64,000 bases of DNA, from the NCBI RefSeq assembly GCF_019656455.1, contig NZ_BPMK01000009.1:1-64000 (forward strand), read 5' to 3'. Below the pieces are notes generated by a model. It saw only the letters and a list, made by a program, of their open reading frames with translations. It searched no databases and had not been told where the DNA came from. Made by a program: the position numbers and the translations under genes. This document shows, piece by piece, positions 45,267-57,605 of this stretch (within the stretch, counting starts at the first letter, position 1; every line of letters starts with the position of its first letter). Origin of the DNA: Noviherbaspirillum aridicola (lineage in GTDB: Bacteria; Pseudomonadota; Gammaproteobacteria; Burkholderiales; Burkholderiaceae_D).

Positions 45267-45324
45267 AACCGGAGAGTGTAGAGGTCATTCTTCAGAAGAA
45301 GACGGAACTCCATACGACCTCGAC
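45226..45324 (-). ncRNA. Candidate sigma54-dependent small RNA, ~99 nt
   Basis: Bounded by a sigma54 promoter match and an intrinsic terminator that face the same way with no gene between. Predicted fold: 5' hairpin with stem GAGGTC/GACCTC (45321-45316 / 45286-45281) containing a small TTCTT-CTG-AAGAA stem; a single-stranded CU-rich linker with CUCUCC (45276-45271), which could pair with GGAGAG-type ribosome sites; then the terminator hairpin with U7. No known Rfam family recognised by eye. Confidence 0.6.
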
Positions 45325-45335
45325 GAATTCTCTTT

Positions 45336-45351
45336 AGCAAGGCGTATGCCA
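45336..45351 (-). promoter_or_regulatory. Sigma54 promoter of the candidate small RNA
   Basis: Minus-strand TGGCATACGCCTTGCT: GG and GC spaced by 10, perfect TTGC -12, two -24 mismatches. The predicted start, ~45324, falls just before the first RNA hairpin. Confidence 0.7.
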
Positions 45352-45518
45352 CTCCGCGTTGGCGCTCACTTTGCGCCGAGCGCGCTCCGCATCTGGGTTC
45401 TTAAGCCATGTCAATTGTCCGGATGTGTATCGCGCGCCATCCGCTCATATCGGCAGGAGGGCTCCCTAAGCGCAGGGCCGGGCAAAGGAAGCGTTGAAAA
45501 CTATGGTGCCCGGCGCTA

Positions 45519-45532
45519 TCCGGCGCGCCGGA
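45519..45532. repeat. 14-bp perfect palindrome upstream of the small RNA promoter
   Basis: TCCGGCGCGCCGGA is self-complementary and lies ~200 bases upstream of the predicted sigma54 start, a position suitable for an enhancer-binding activator. High GC makes chance occurrence possible. Confidence 0.4.
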
Positions 45533-45659
45533 AGGGCTCGTCCGCCGGTGTAAATCGACGATCGGGAGCGGCAGGATCATTCGGCAACGCTGCTGCATAC
45601 GCAATGCATGCCGAACAAACCCGTAGAATATTCCGCCAATAGAAATAACAGGGTCAGGC

Positions 45660-46577
45660 ATGGACAGGCTTCAATCAATGCGGACGTTTGCCAAGGTGGT
45701 CGAGCAAGGCAGCTTTGCCGGCGCGGCCAAAGCGCTGGAAATGTCGAACGCCGTCGTGACACGGCTGGTGGCGGATCTCGAGGAGCACCTCGGCACCCGC
45801 TTGCTCAACCGCACCACGCGGCGACTGTCGCTGACGGAATCCGGCCATGCCTATCTCGAGCGCGTCGTGCAGATCCTTCAGGAAATCGACGATGCCGAGG
45901 CAATTGCCTCGGCCCAGTCGACCAGGCCGTCGGGATTGCTGCGCATCTATTCGCATCACGGCTTCGGTCTGCAACAGCTGCCGCGGCTGTTGCCCGCCTA
46001 TGCGGAGCGCCATCCCGACGTCACCCTCGACGTCACGGTGTCCGACCGCACGGTGGACCTGGTGGAAGACAGGATCGACATCGGCATCTTCATCGACATC
46101 CAGAAGTTCGACGCCAGCATGATCGCGCGGCAGCTCGGCGTATCCCAGTTACTGCTGTGCGCCTCGCCCGACTACGTGCGCCGCAAGGGCGCGCCCGAGA
46201 CGCTGGAGGACATTTCGCGCCATGCCTGTCTCAATTTCTCCTATGAGCAACTCCGGCACACCTGGCCGGTGCGGGACAGCGATGGCACCGTGGTCAACGT
46301 GCCCATCCACAGCAAGCTCATTTCCAACAACGGCGACCTGCTGCGGCATTGTGCGATCGCCGGCATGGGCATCGTGATCCGGCCGTCTTTCACCGCCGAG
46401 GAAGACCTGGCGGCGGGCCGCCTGGTGCGGCTGCTGCCCGGCCAGAACCTCGGCCAGGTGAGCGTGGTGATGGTCTATCCGAGCAGGCGACTGCTGTCGG
46501 CCAAGGTCCGCAGCTTCGTCGACTTCATCACCGCGCAGTTTCCCCGGCCGGAAATCGATCCCTGGCTGGCGTCGTAA
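45660..46577 (+). CDS. LysR-family transcriptional regulator
   Basis: 305 residues. Winged helix at ~1-60 (GSFAGAAKALEMSNAVVTRLVADLE) and a periplasmic-binding-like effector domain at ~90-295. It resembles the large CrgA/AaeR-like group. No divergent target gene is adjacent on the minus strand within 330 bases, so its regulon is not apparent from context. Confidence 0.92.
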   Translation: MDRLQSMRTFAKVVEQGSFAGAAKALEMSNAVVTRLVADLEEHLGTRLLNRTTRRLSLTESGHAYLERVVQILQEIDDAEAIASAQSTRPSGLLRIYSHHGFGLQQLPRLLPAYAERHPDVTLDVTVSDRTVDLVEDRIDIGIFIDIQKFDASMIARQLGVSQLLLCASPDYVRRKGAPETLEDISRHACLNFSYEQLRHTWPVRDSDGTVVNVPIHSKLISNNGDLLRHCAIAGMGIVIRPSFTAEEDLAAGRLVRLLPGQNLGQVSVVMVYPSRRLLSAKVRSFVDFITAQFPRPEIDPWLAS

Positions 46578-46645
46578 GCCGGGGAACCTCCGGCGTTGCC
46601 CGTGGTATGTTCTGATATCGCTCCATCATCCTTTTCGCTTCCGGT

Positions 46646-47416
46646 ATGTGCCAGCTCCTCGGTATGAACTGCAACGTCCCCACGGACATCGTCTTCAGCT
46701 TTACAGGCTTCTCGACCCGGGGCGGACAGACCGATACCCATCATGACGGCTGGGGGATCGCCTTCTTCGAGGGGGCGGGTGTGCGTCACTTCGTCGATCA
46801 CGAAGCCGCCGTCTCGTCGCCGGTCGCGGATCTGATCAAGCGCTGGCCGATCAAGTCGAAGAACGTGATCGCCCACATTCGCAAGGCGACCCAGGGCCGG
46901 GTCGCCCTCGAAAACTGCCATCCCTTCGTGCGGGAGCTGTGGGGCCGCTACTGGGTCTTTGCCCACAATGGCGACCTGAAGGACTTCTTCCCGCAGCTGG
47001 AGGGACCGTTCCGTCCCGTAGGCAGCACGGACAGCGAACGCGCTTTCTGCTACCTGCTGCAGGAACTGGGGCGGCGCTTCGGCTCCACCCAGCCGGGACT
47101 GCCCGCGCTGCGCGACGCACTGCGCGAGCTTTCGAATCACATTGCGGGCTTCGGCACCTTCAACATGATGCTGTCGGACGGGTCCGCCTTGTTCGTGCAT
47201 TGCTCCACCAGCCTGTACTACATCGTGCGGCAGCATCCGTTCGCGACCGCCAAACTTGCCGACGAAGACCTGAGCGTCGATTTCTCGGAGGTGACGACGC
47301 CGAAGGACCGGGTGGCCGTGATCGTCACCGCACCGCTCACCTGCAACGAACACTGGACACCCTTCGCGCAGGGGGAATTGCAGGTTTTCGTGGACGGCGC
47401 GCCGCTGCCCGCCTGA
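46646..47416 (+). CDS. Class II glutamine amidotransferase (YafJ-like)
   Basis: 256 residues beginning MCQLLGMNCN, with Cys2 as the N-terminal nucleophile after Met removal. The DGWGIAFFEG, IAHIRKAT and FAHNGDL segments form the Gln-binding pocket of Ntn-type glutamine amidotransferases. It has no synthetase domain. Stand-alone YafJ-like proteins are predicted amidohydrolases of unknown substrate. Confidence 0.93.
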   Translation: MCQLLGMNCNVPTDIVFSFTGFSTRGGQTDTHHDGWGIAFFEGAGVRHFVDHEAAVSSPVADLIKRWPIKSKNVIAHIRKATQGRVALENCHPFVRELWGRYWVFAHNGDLKDFFPQLEGPFRPVGSTDSERAFCYLLQELGRRFGSTQPGLPALRDALRELSNHIAGFGTFNMMLSDGSALFVHCSTSLYYIVRQHPFATAKLADEDLSVDFSEVTTPKDRVAVIVTAPLTCNEHWTPFAQGELQVFVDGAPLPA

Positions 47417-47530
47417 GGGCGCCCGCCGCACCGCCGCAGGAAAAATTTACCACGGGGCAATTTTTGCGCTAGAGTGTTATCGGGAGAGACATGGCATCGG
47501 GCGGCCTTTCGTCCATGCCCAGAGGATTCG

Positions 47531-48805
47531 ATGACTGCTCATACAGCTGGCGGAACCGCTTCGGGAATACCCTTGCGCGTGCGGGAATTCTTTCTCGCGC
47601 GCCAGCCTATTCTCGATCGCTCGCAGACACTCGTCGCGTATGAGCTGCTGTTCAGGAATGCGCCCGCGGGACCGGCAAGCTTCGCCAGCGACCTGTGCGC
47701 GACCGCCGCGGTCATCGCGCATGCCTCCCAGCTCGGACTCGAGAAAGTCGTCGGCCAGGCGATCGGCTACCTGAACGCCGACGCCGATGTGCTGATGAGC
47801 GACATCTTCCAGTTCCTGCCGCGGGAAAAAATGGTGCTCGAGATCGTCGAATCCACCCGGGCCACGCCGGAAATCCTCGATCGCATCAGGGGCTTGCGGC
47901 AGGAAGGCTTCCGCTTCGCCCTCGATGACGTGATCTCGGATTCGGAAGACGTCCGGCTGTTTCTTCCCCACGTGGACATCGTCAAGCTCGACCTGCGCGA
48001 CCTGCCCCCGCCCGCGCTGCCCGGCCTGAGCGCGCAGTTCAGGCAGGCCGGCAAGAAGCTCCTGGCGGAGAAGGTCGAGACGCGCGAACAGTACGAACTC
48101 TGCCTCGGGCTCGGCTTCGATTTCTTCCAGGGCTACTATTTCGCGCGGCCGGTCATCCTGAGCGGCAAGAAGCTGTCGCCGTCGCAGCTGGCGATCATGA
48201 ATCTCATGTCGCTGATCGGCCGGGACGCCGACAACGGCGAGGTGGAGGCCGCCATCAAGAACGATGTCGCGCTCTGCTTCAACCTGCTGCGCCTGGTGAA
48301 CACGCCCGCCGTGGGCGCGCGGCGCCGCATCGAATCGATCGCGCAGGCCCTGCTCATGCTCGGGCGCAGCCAGCTGCAGCGCTGGCTGCAGATCATGCTG
48401 TACGCCGAACCGTGCAAGCAGGGCCACGGCATGACGCCCCTTCTCGCGCTGGCGGCGACGCGCGGCAAGCTGCTGGAGCTGATCGCGGCCAAGGAAGCGG
48501 ACCGCGGCAGCGCCGACATCGCCTTCACCGTCGGCATCATGTCGCTGATGGATACGCTGTTCGGCATGCCGATGCCGGAGCTGCTCGAGCAGGTGTGCGT
48601 GGTGGACGCGGTCAGCGACGCACTGCTGCACCGCCGCGGCCGTTTCGGCGAAATGCTCAAGCTGGTGGAAGGGCTGGAGCGGGTCGAGGAAGCGGGCGAT
48701 GCGCTGGACGAGATGATCGTCCGCTTCCGCCTGTCGGGCGACGATCTGAACGAGCTGCAGCTGTGCGCGTTCGAATGGAGCGAACTGGTGACGCGGCACG
48801 CGTGA
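47531..48805 (+). CDS. EAL-HDOD signalling protein, probably catalytically inactive
   Basis: 424 residues. The EAL-like domain (~20-210) has ELL (38-40) at the place of the catalytic EAL triplet, and DDVISDSED where DDFGTGYSS is expected, so c-di-GMP hydrolysis is unlikely. The HDOD domain (~215-400) is complete in length. Proteins of this YuxH-type layout act as c-di-GMP or protein-interaction modules in motility and stress control. The start ATG gives the first residues MTAHTAG; convergent with metH, 20 bases between stops. Confidence 0.9.
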   Translation: MTAHTAGGTASGIPLRVREFFLARQPILDRSQTLVAYELLFRNAPAGPASFASDLCATAAVIAHASQLGLEKVVGQAIGYLNADADVLMSDIFQFLPREKMVLEIVESTRATPEILDRIRGLRQEGFRFALDDVISDSEDVRLFLPHVDIVKLDLRDLPPPALPGLSAQFRQAGKKLLAEKVETREQYELCLGLGFDFFQGYYFARPVILSGKKLSPSQLAIMNLMSLIGRDADNGEVEAAIKNDVALCFNLLRLVNTPAVGARRRIESIAQALLMLGRSQLQRWLQIMLYAEPCKQGHGMTPLLALAATRGKLLELIAAKEADRGSADIAFTVGIMSLMDTLFGMPMPELLEQVCVVDAVSDALLHRRGRFGEMLKLVEGLERVEEAGDALDEMIVRFRLSGDDLNELQLCAFEWSELVTRHA

Positions 48806-48824
48806 GCGCGCCGCGCTTTTCCGG

Positions 48825-52568
<3,744 letters not shown>

Positions 52569-52584
52569 TTTTCTCTCGCAAACA

Positions 52585-52616
52585 AAAAACCCGGCCAGCA
52601 AAGCGGACCGGGTTTG
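52585..52616 (-). terminator. Intrinsic terminator in the metH leader
   Basis: On the minus strand AAACCCGG pairs with CCGGGTTT around TCCGCTTTGCTGG, followed by TTTTTTG. The loop contains CCGCTTT, complementary to the AAAGCGG at the 3' end of the aptamer, so an antiterminator can form when SAM is absent (inference). Confidence 0.88.
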
Positions 52617-52620
52617 ATCT

Positions 52621-52699
52621 CCGCTTTAGCTGCATTTGTTAGTGGGACTTCACCCTGGCGCCCGCAAGCTGGTTTTGACTTTGGCAATCAAATCGGCGC
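52621..52699 (-). promoter_or_regulatory. Enlarged SAM-II-type riboswitch upstream of metH
   Basis: Same core as the metX aptamer: GCGCC/GGCGC P1, GATTTGA loop start, AGCTTGC, then ACAAAT and GCTAAAGCGG for the pseudoknot. Two insertions distinguish it: about 12 extra bases in loop 1, where TTTGA can pair with TCAAA, and ~15 bases after P1 holding a GGG-TGAAGT-CCC mini-hairpin. It is 79 nt versus 51 for metX. Confidence 0.82.
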
Positions 52700-52705
52700 A
52701 GAAAA

Positions 52706-52734
52706 ATTATACGTGAGATCAATGGCTTGGGTAA
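52706..52734 (-). promoter_or_regulatory. Sigma70-type promoter of metH
   Basis: Minus-strand TATAAT (52711-52706) is a perfect -10; TTACCC 17 bases upstream is a weak -35. The predicted start, ~52699, is at the first base of the aptamer, as for metX. Confidence 0.75.
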
Positions 52735-52757
52735 GCCATGCGGATGGCCCGCGCGGC

Positions 52758-53708
52758 TCACGCGAAACGCTCGCCCTCCAGGCGGAAGCCCTTGAGGAAT
52801 TCCGCCGCCGGCAAGCGCTTGCCGCCCGGCTTTTGCAGCTCGCGCACGTGCAGCAGGCCGGAACCGGTGGCGACCACCACGCCGTCCTGGCCGTTGGCCG
52901 CGACCACGCGCCCTGGCTCGCCGCCATCGCCGGGCACGACGTCGGCCCGCCAGAACTTGACCGGCGTCCCGTTGCAGACCCCGTAGGCGCCCGGGAAGGG
53001 ATTGAAGGCGCGGATCCGGCGGCCCAGCGTGGCGGCATCGAGGCTGAAATCGAGCGCGGCTTCTTCCTTGCCGATCTTGGCCGCATAGGTCACGCCGGCC
53101 TCGGGCTGGGGCTCGGCCCGCAGGCCGCCCTGTTCCAGCTTGCGCAGCGCCTCCACGATCAGCCGCCCGCCCAGCGTCGCCAGCCGGTCGTGCAGGCTGG
53201 CCGTGGTATCGGCGGGCAGGATGGGCAGGCTCTCGGCCAGCAGCATCGGCCCCGTGTCCAGGCCCTCTTCCATCTGCATGATGGTCACGCCGGTCTCGGC
53301 ATCGCCGGCTTCGATCGCGCGGTGGATCGGCGCCGCGCCGCGCCAGCGCGGCAGCAGCGACGCATGGATGTTGATGCAGCCGAGCGGCGGAATCCCGAGC
53401 ACGCTGCGCGGCAGGATCAGGCCGTAGGCCGCCACCACCATCACGTCATGCGGCGTGGCGCGCAGCAGCGCATGCGCTTCCTCCGCCACCTGCGGATGCT
53501 TGCCGTCGAGTCTGAGCGACACCGGCTGGGCAACGGGTATGCCATGGGCGAGCGCATACTGCTTGACCGGCGAAGCCTGCAACTGCATGCCGCGTCCCGC
53601 CGGACGATCGGGCTGGGTCAGCACCAGCGGGATGTCGAATCCGCTGTCACGCAGGGCGGCCAGCGCCACCGCGGCGAATTCCGGCGTACCGGCGAAGATC
53701 ACTTTCAT
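52758..53708 (-). CDS. fmt: Methionyl-tRNA formyltransferase
   Basis: 316 residues. Formylates initiator Met-tRNA with 10-formyl-THF. N-terminal formyltransferase domain with Asn113, His115 ([13 protein letters not shown]) and Asp151 (EGLDTGPML); C-terminal OB-fold tRNA-binding domain (~205-310). The start [12 protein letters not shown] is canonical. It lies 53 bases after def, the usual def-fmt pair. Confidence 0.97.
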   Translation of the reverse strand: MKVIFAGTPEFAAVALAALRDSGFDIPLVLTQPDRPAGRGMQLQASPVKQYALAHGIPVAQPVSLRLDGKHPQVAEEAHALLRATPHDVMVVAAYGLILPRSVLGIPPLGCINIHASLLPRWRGAAPIHRAIEAGDAETGVTIMQMEEGLDTGPMLLAESLPILPADTTASLHDRLATLGGRLIVEALRKLEQGGLRAEPQPEAGVTYAAKIGKEEAALDFSLDAATLGRRIRAFNPFPGAYGVCNGTPVKFWRADVVPGDGGEPGRVVAANGQDGVVVATGSGLLHVRELQKPGGKRLPAAEFLKGFRLEGERFA

Positions 53709-53761
53709 GTTCTGGGATCGGCGCGTGCGCCGGATAAGGGATGAGGGAGCGGCTGATGCGC

Positions 53762-54298
53762 CTAGCGCACCGCGGCCGCCTTCTTCTTGTCGCGGCTGTT
53801 TTCCCGCTCTTCTTTCAGCAGCTTGGTCTTGATCCGGTTGCGCTTGAGCGGCGACAGGTACTCGACGAAGACCTTGCCCCGGAGGTGGTCCATCTCGTGC
53901 TGGATGCACACCGCCAGCAGGCCGTCGCAGTCGAGCTCGAAGGGCTTCCCTTCCACGTCGAGCGCGCGCACCCGCACCTGCTTCGGCCGCTCGACGCCGT
54001 CATAGATGCCGGGTACCGACAGGCAGCCTTCTTCATAGACCTGCTTTTCATCGCTGGCCCACACGATTTCCGGATTGATGAAGACCGTCAGCTGGTCGTG
54101 CGTGTCCGAGACATCGATCACGATCAGCTGTTCATGCACGTCGACCTGGGTCGCGGCCAGGCCGACGCCCGGCGCCGCATACATGGTCTCGGCCATGTCG
54201 GCGGCCAGCTTCTTCAAACGGTCGTCGAACACGGTGACCGGCTTGGCGACCTTGTGCAGGCGCGGATCGGGGTAACGCAGAATATTCAGTAGGGACAT
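53762..54298 (-). CDS. def: Peptide deformylase
   Basis: 178 residues. Removes the formyl group from nascent proteins. All three motifs are present: GVGLAATQ (44-51), EGCLS with Cys92, and QHEMDH with His134, Glu135 and His138, giving the metal site. The ATG at 54298 gives [11 protein letters not shown]; a TTG five codons earlier is possible. Divergent from the LysM protein gene. Confidence 0.96.
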   Translation of the reverse strand: MSLLNILRYPDPRLHKVAKPVTVFDDRLKKLAADMAETMYAAPGVGLAATQVDVHEQLIVIDVSDTHDQLTVFINPEIVWASDEKQVYEEGCLSVPGIYDGVERPKQVRVRALDVEGKPFELDCDGLLAVCIQHEMDHLRGKVFVEYLSPLKRNRIKTKLLKEERENSRDKKKAAAVR

Positions 54299-54489
54299 AC
54301 GGCTTTTGCGCAACAGGGACGACGGACAGATGGGTCGCTTCTATTGCTAGTTCAAGGATTTATGTGCAGAATTTGATTCACTTTGACAAGTGTTGCCGGG
54401 CAACTGTTTGCATGAATACAACATGCAGTGGTACGAACAAGCGCTTGTTCGCGCCGCAGGGGAGCAGGCGGCATTCACCGGACAGATCT

Positions 54490-55584
54490 ATGAAAAAGTT
54501 TAGCACAGCCGCCCTTCTTCTCGTTCTCGCTGGCGCCGCTTCGGCGCAGGCGACGAGCGCGGATGCCACCAGCAACCGCTGTGCATTCCTGCCGAACGCC
54601 CCCGATCAGCACAAGGTCGTGCGCGGCGACACCCTGTGGGATATTTCAGGCAAGTTTCTCCAGCATGCCTGGTGCTGGCCGCAGGTCTGGGGCCTGAACC
54701 GGGAGGAAATCCGCAATCCCCATCTGATCTACCCCGGCCAGATCGTCTATTTCGACCGTGCCGCCGGACGGCTGCGGCTGGGCACGCCGACGGCCGGCAA
54801 CGGCGGGGCCGCCCAGGTGGTACGCCTGAGCCCGCAGGTACGCACCGAAGGCCTGGGGAAGGATGCCGTTCCCTCCATCCCGTCGAACGCGATCGAGCCC
54901 TTCCTGTCGCAGCCGCTGATCGTGACCGAGGATGAACTGAAGACCGCGCCGCGCATCATGGCGACCGAAAACAATCGCGTCATACTCGGCAAGAACGACA
55001 AGGCATTCGTGCGCGGCGACCTGCAGTCCGGGACCTCGTTCCAGGTTTTCCGTCCCGCGACGCCCATCCGCGACCCGGGCGGCAAGGACATCATCGGCCA
55101 CGAGGCCGCCTATCTCGGCACCATCAAGCTCGAACGCGCGGCGACATCCCCCGACGAAGCGCATGTCTTCAGGGTCGTCAGCGTCAAGCAGGAAATGGGC
55201 ATCGGCGACCGCCTGCTGCCGGTGCCGCCCACGCCGATCCTGAACTACGTGCCCCATGCGCCGGAGCGCGAGGTCGATGCCCGTATCGCCTCGGTCTACG
55301 GCGGCGTCTCGCAGGCGGGACAGAATCAGATCGTAACCATCAATCGCGGCACCGCCGACGGCGTCGACCTCGGCACCGTGCTCGACCTGTATCGCTTCGG
55401 CGCGACCGTTGCCGATCCGACGGAAAAGACCGGTTTCTTCTCGGGCAAGAAGATGGTCAAGCTGCCGGACTCGAAGTACGGATCGCTGTTCATCTTCCGC
55501 GCCTTCGCCAAGATCTCCTACGGTCTGGTGATGCAGGTGACCGACAGCGTGCAGATCGGCGACATTGCCAAGTCGCCGCAGTAA
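54490..55584 (+). CDS. LysM-domain exported protein
   Basis: 364 residues. Signal peptide (~1-19), one LysM peptidoglycan-binding motif at ~41-90 (VVRGDTLWDISGKFL ... YPGQIVYF), then a ~270-residue beta-rich domain with no other named fold. This LysM protein is a standard upstream neighbour of dprA in Burkholderiales. Probably attached to the cell wall; no hydrolase domain. The start follows the signal-peptide pattern MKKFSTAALL. Stop to dprA start is 9 bases. Confidence 0.93.
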   Translation: MKKFSTAALLLVLAGAASAQATSADATSNRCAFLPNAPDQHKVVRGDTLWDISGKFLQHAWCWPQVWGLNREEIRNPHLIYPGQIVYFDRAAGRLRLGTPTAGNGGAAQVVRLSPQVRTEGLGKDAVPSIPSNAIEPFLSQPLIVTEDELKTAPRIMATENNRVILGKNDKAFVRGDLQSGTSFQVFRPATPIRDPGGKDIIGHEAAYLGTIKLERAATSPDEAHVFRVVSVKQEMGIGDRLLPVPPTPILNYVPHAPEREVDARIASVYGGVSQAGQNQIVTINRGTADGVDLGTVLDLYRFGATVADPTEKTGFFSGKKMVKLPDSKYGSLFIFRAFAKISYGLVMQVTDSVQIGDIAKSPQ

Positions 55585-55593
55585 GCGCCCGCG

Positions 55594-56706
55594 ATGCCGG
55601 ATCGCGGCTTGGATGATGAACTCGCAGGCTGGATCAGGCTGCAGCTGACGCCCGGCGTCGGCCCTGTCTCCGGCCGGCGCCTGCTCTCCGCCTTCGGGCC
55701 TCCCTGCCAGATATTCCAGCGCGAACTTCCCTCCCTGCGCGCGCTCGTTCCGGAACAGACGGCGGTGGCGCTCGCCGCGCCGCCCGACGGGGAAATGCGC
55801 AAACGCATTGAGACGTCGCTCGAATGGGCGACAAGGGAAGGCAACCGGATCATCACGCTGGCGGACCCCGAGTACCCGCCCTGCCTGCTCGAAATCCCCG
55901 ATCCACCCCTGGTCCTGTATGCAAAGGGCAGGTCCGAACTGCTCGGACGGCCGGCGATCGCCGTGGTGGGCAGCCGCAACGCGACGACGCAGGGCATGAT
56001 CAATGCCGAGCAATTCAGCGAAGCCTTGAGCGTGCAGGGTCTCGCCATCATCTCGGGGCTCGCGCTCGGCATCGATGCGGCCGCGCACCGGGGCGGGCTG
56101 CGCGGCAGCGGCTCGAGCATCGCCGTCACCGGCACCGGCCCGGACATCATTTACCCGGCGCGCAACCGTGCGCTGGCCCTCGAACTGGCGCAAAACGGCT
56201 GCGTGATCAGCGAATATCCACTCGGCACGCCCGCGCTGGCCGCGAACTTCCCGCGTCGCAATCGCATCATCTCCGGCCTTGCCCGGGGCGTGCTTGTCAT
56301 CGAGGCCGCCGAGCGGTCGGGCTCGCTCATCACCGCCCGCACCGCTGCCGACCAGGGGCGCGACGTGTTCGCCATCCCGGGCTCCATTCACTCGCCCCTG
56401 TCCAAGGGTTGCCATTTGCTCATCAAGCAGGGGGCCAAGCTGGTCGAGGGTGCGCGGGACATCCTGGAAGAACTGGACTACGGGCCGCGGGCGCCGGCGC
56501 GCGAGCCGTCCGCGCCGGCTGAAGATGAGGCATCCGACGATGGATTGCTGGGCCGGATCGGACACGATCCGATCTGCGCGGACGAGCTTGCCGCGCGCGC
56601 CGGCCTGCCGGCCGGCGAGCTGCAGGCGCGATTGCTCGAACTGGAATTGCAGGGAATGATCGAGATGCTCCCCGGCGGAAGGGTGCGCCGCGTTGTAACA
56701 CCCTAA
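55594..56706 (+). CDS. dprA: DNA-processing protein DprA
   Basis: 370 residues. N-terminal SAM-like region, central Rossmann fold (~85-290) with [26 protein letters not shown] and [11 protein letters not shown], and a C-terminal winged-helix DML1-type domain (~305-365). It loads RecA on incoming single-stranded DNA during natural transformation. With comM in the same window this shows part of the competence machinery, though no uptake genes are visible. Confidence 0.96.
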   Translation: MPDRGLDDELAGWIRLQLTPGVGPVSGRRLLSAFGPPCQIFQRELPSLRALVPEQTAVALAAPPDGEMRKRIETSLEWATREGNRIITLADPEYPPCLLEIPDPPLVLYAKGRSELLGRPAIAVVGSRNATTQGMINAEQFSEALSVQGLAIISGLALGIDAAAHRGGLRGSGSSIAVTGTGPDIIYPARNRALALELAQNGCVISEYPLGTPALAANFPRRNRIISGLARGVLVIEAAERSGSLITARTAADQGRDVFAIPGSIHSPLSKGCHLLIKQGAKLVEGARDILEELDYGPRAPAREPSAPAEDEASDDGLLGRIGHDPICADELAARAGLPAGELQARLLELELQGMIEMLPGGRVRRVVTP

Positions 56707-56911
56707 AACCAAATGCGCTGACAGCCTGAAGGATTTTGGGATATGCTGTGGGCGCAGGACTGCAATAAATTTGTACTGTCCCCGGGCATGGCACCTCTTT
56801 TCTCGCGAATCAGAGTGTATTCATGCAAGAAAAGATGATCACGAGAGTGTCATTTATTCGCAACCTGGCCTGTCGCTCCCAGCGGCCGGTCCCAACGGTA
56901 CAGTGAAAATC

Positions 56912-57388
56912 ATGTTCGACGTTCTCGTCTATCTCTACGAAACCTATTATCGTCCCGAAGCCTGCCCGGATTCCGAGGCGCTGGTGAAGAAGCTCTCCGC
57001 CGTCGGTTTCGAAGCGGAAGAGATCTCCAAGGCGCTCGGCTGGCTGACCGATCTTGCGCAGGCGACCAACGAGTACTCGAGAAGCTATCCGCAGCAGACC
57101 GCGTTCTCGTTCGGGATGCGCTTCTATGCGCCGCAGGAAATGGACGTGCTCGGCACGGAGACCGTGGGATTTCTCCAGTTCCTGGAATCGGCGAAGGTGA
57201 TCGACTCCCTGCAGCGCGAAATCATCATCGAGCGCGCGCTGGCCGCGGCCGACCCGCAGGTCTCGCTCGACAAGATCAAGGTCATCGTGCTGATGGTGCT
57301 CTGGAGCCAGGGCAAGGAACCCGACGCGCTGATTTTCGACGAACTCTTTTCGGATGAAGAAGACGCCGAGGCACGGCAACTGCACTGA
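56912..57388 (+). CDS. smg: Smg family protein (DUF494)
   Basis: 158-residue cytosolic all-helical protein matching the Smg/DUF494 family ([13 protein letters not shown] start, [17 protein letters not shown]-like acidic end). It is conserved next to dprA and a topoisomerase in beta- and gammaproteobacteria. Function unknown. The start is chosen at the family's MFDVL; the frame is open further upstream without similarity. Confidence 0.93.
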   Translation: MFDVLVYLYETYYRPEACPDSEALVKKLSAVGFEAEEISKALGWLTDLAQATNEYSRSYPQQTAFSFGMRFYAPQEMDVLGTETVGFLQFLESAKVIDSLQREIIIERALAAADPQVSLDKIKVIVLMVLWSQGKEPDALIFDELFSDEEDAEARQLH

Positions 57389-57605
57389 GCCGCCGCCATT
57401 GTCCGTCTGTCAAGCCGCCGCACCGCCGGCGCTTTCCTCCTCGCTTGCGGTTTTCGCCGCAACCCGCTTATCATTGGCCGCTCTTCCCGGAAGGTTGTTA
57501 TATTTGTAGGGCTTGCGCGTGAGCAAACCCGACGGGACGCCGCCGACCGGCCGTCCGAACACTTCACTGTGCGCGACCGCGCCGCGCCAACTTCGAGACC
57601 AGTTT

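Larger units (their letters stand above)
44864..45659. other. Long intergenic region between two divergent LysR genes
   Basis: 796 bases with no protein gene I can support. It contains a minus-strand sigma54 promoter match (45336-45351), a candidate small RNA ending in an intrinsic terminator (45226-45324), a 14-bp perfect palindrome (45519-45532) and the inverted repeat TGCAT-N5-ATGCA at 45594-45608. Confidence 0.6.

Noticed and set aside
44986-45288. Minus-strand frame of 100 codons through the terminator near 45.25 kb
   Set aside because: It reads through the terminator hairpin and U-tract; composition is random and there is no ribosome site.
47451-47472. Sigma54-like CGGGGCAATTTTTGCG upstream of the EAL-HDOD gene
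   Set aside because: The -24 half deviates at most positions once the invariant spacing is imposed.
54395-54413. Sigma54-like CGGGCAACTGTTTGCA upstream of the LysM gene
   Set aside because: Spacing and -12 fit, but the -24 element lacks GGCAC, and the site overlaps a GTTGC/GCAAC hairpin; too weak to call.
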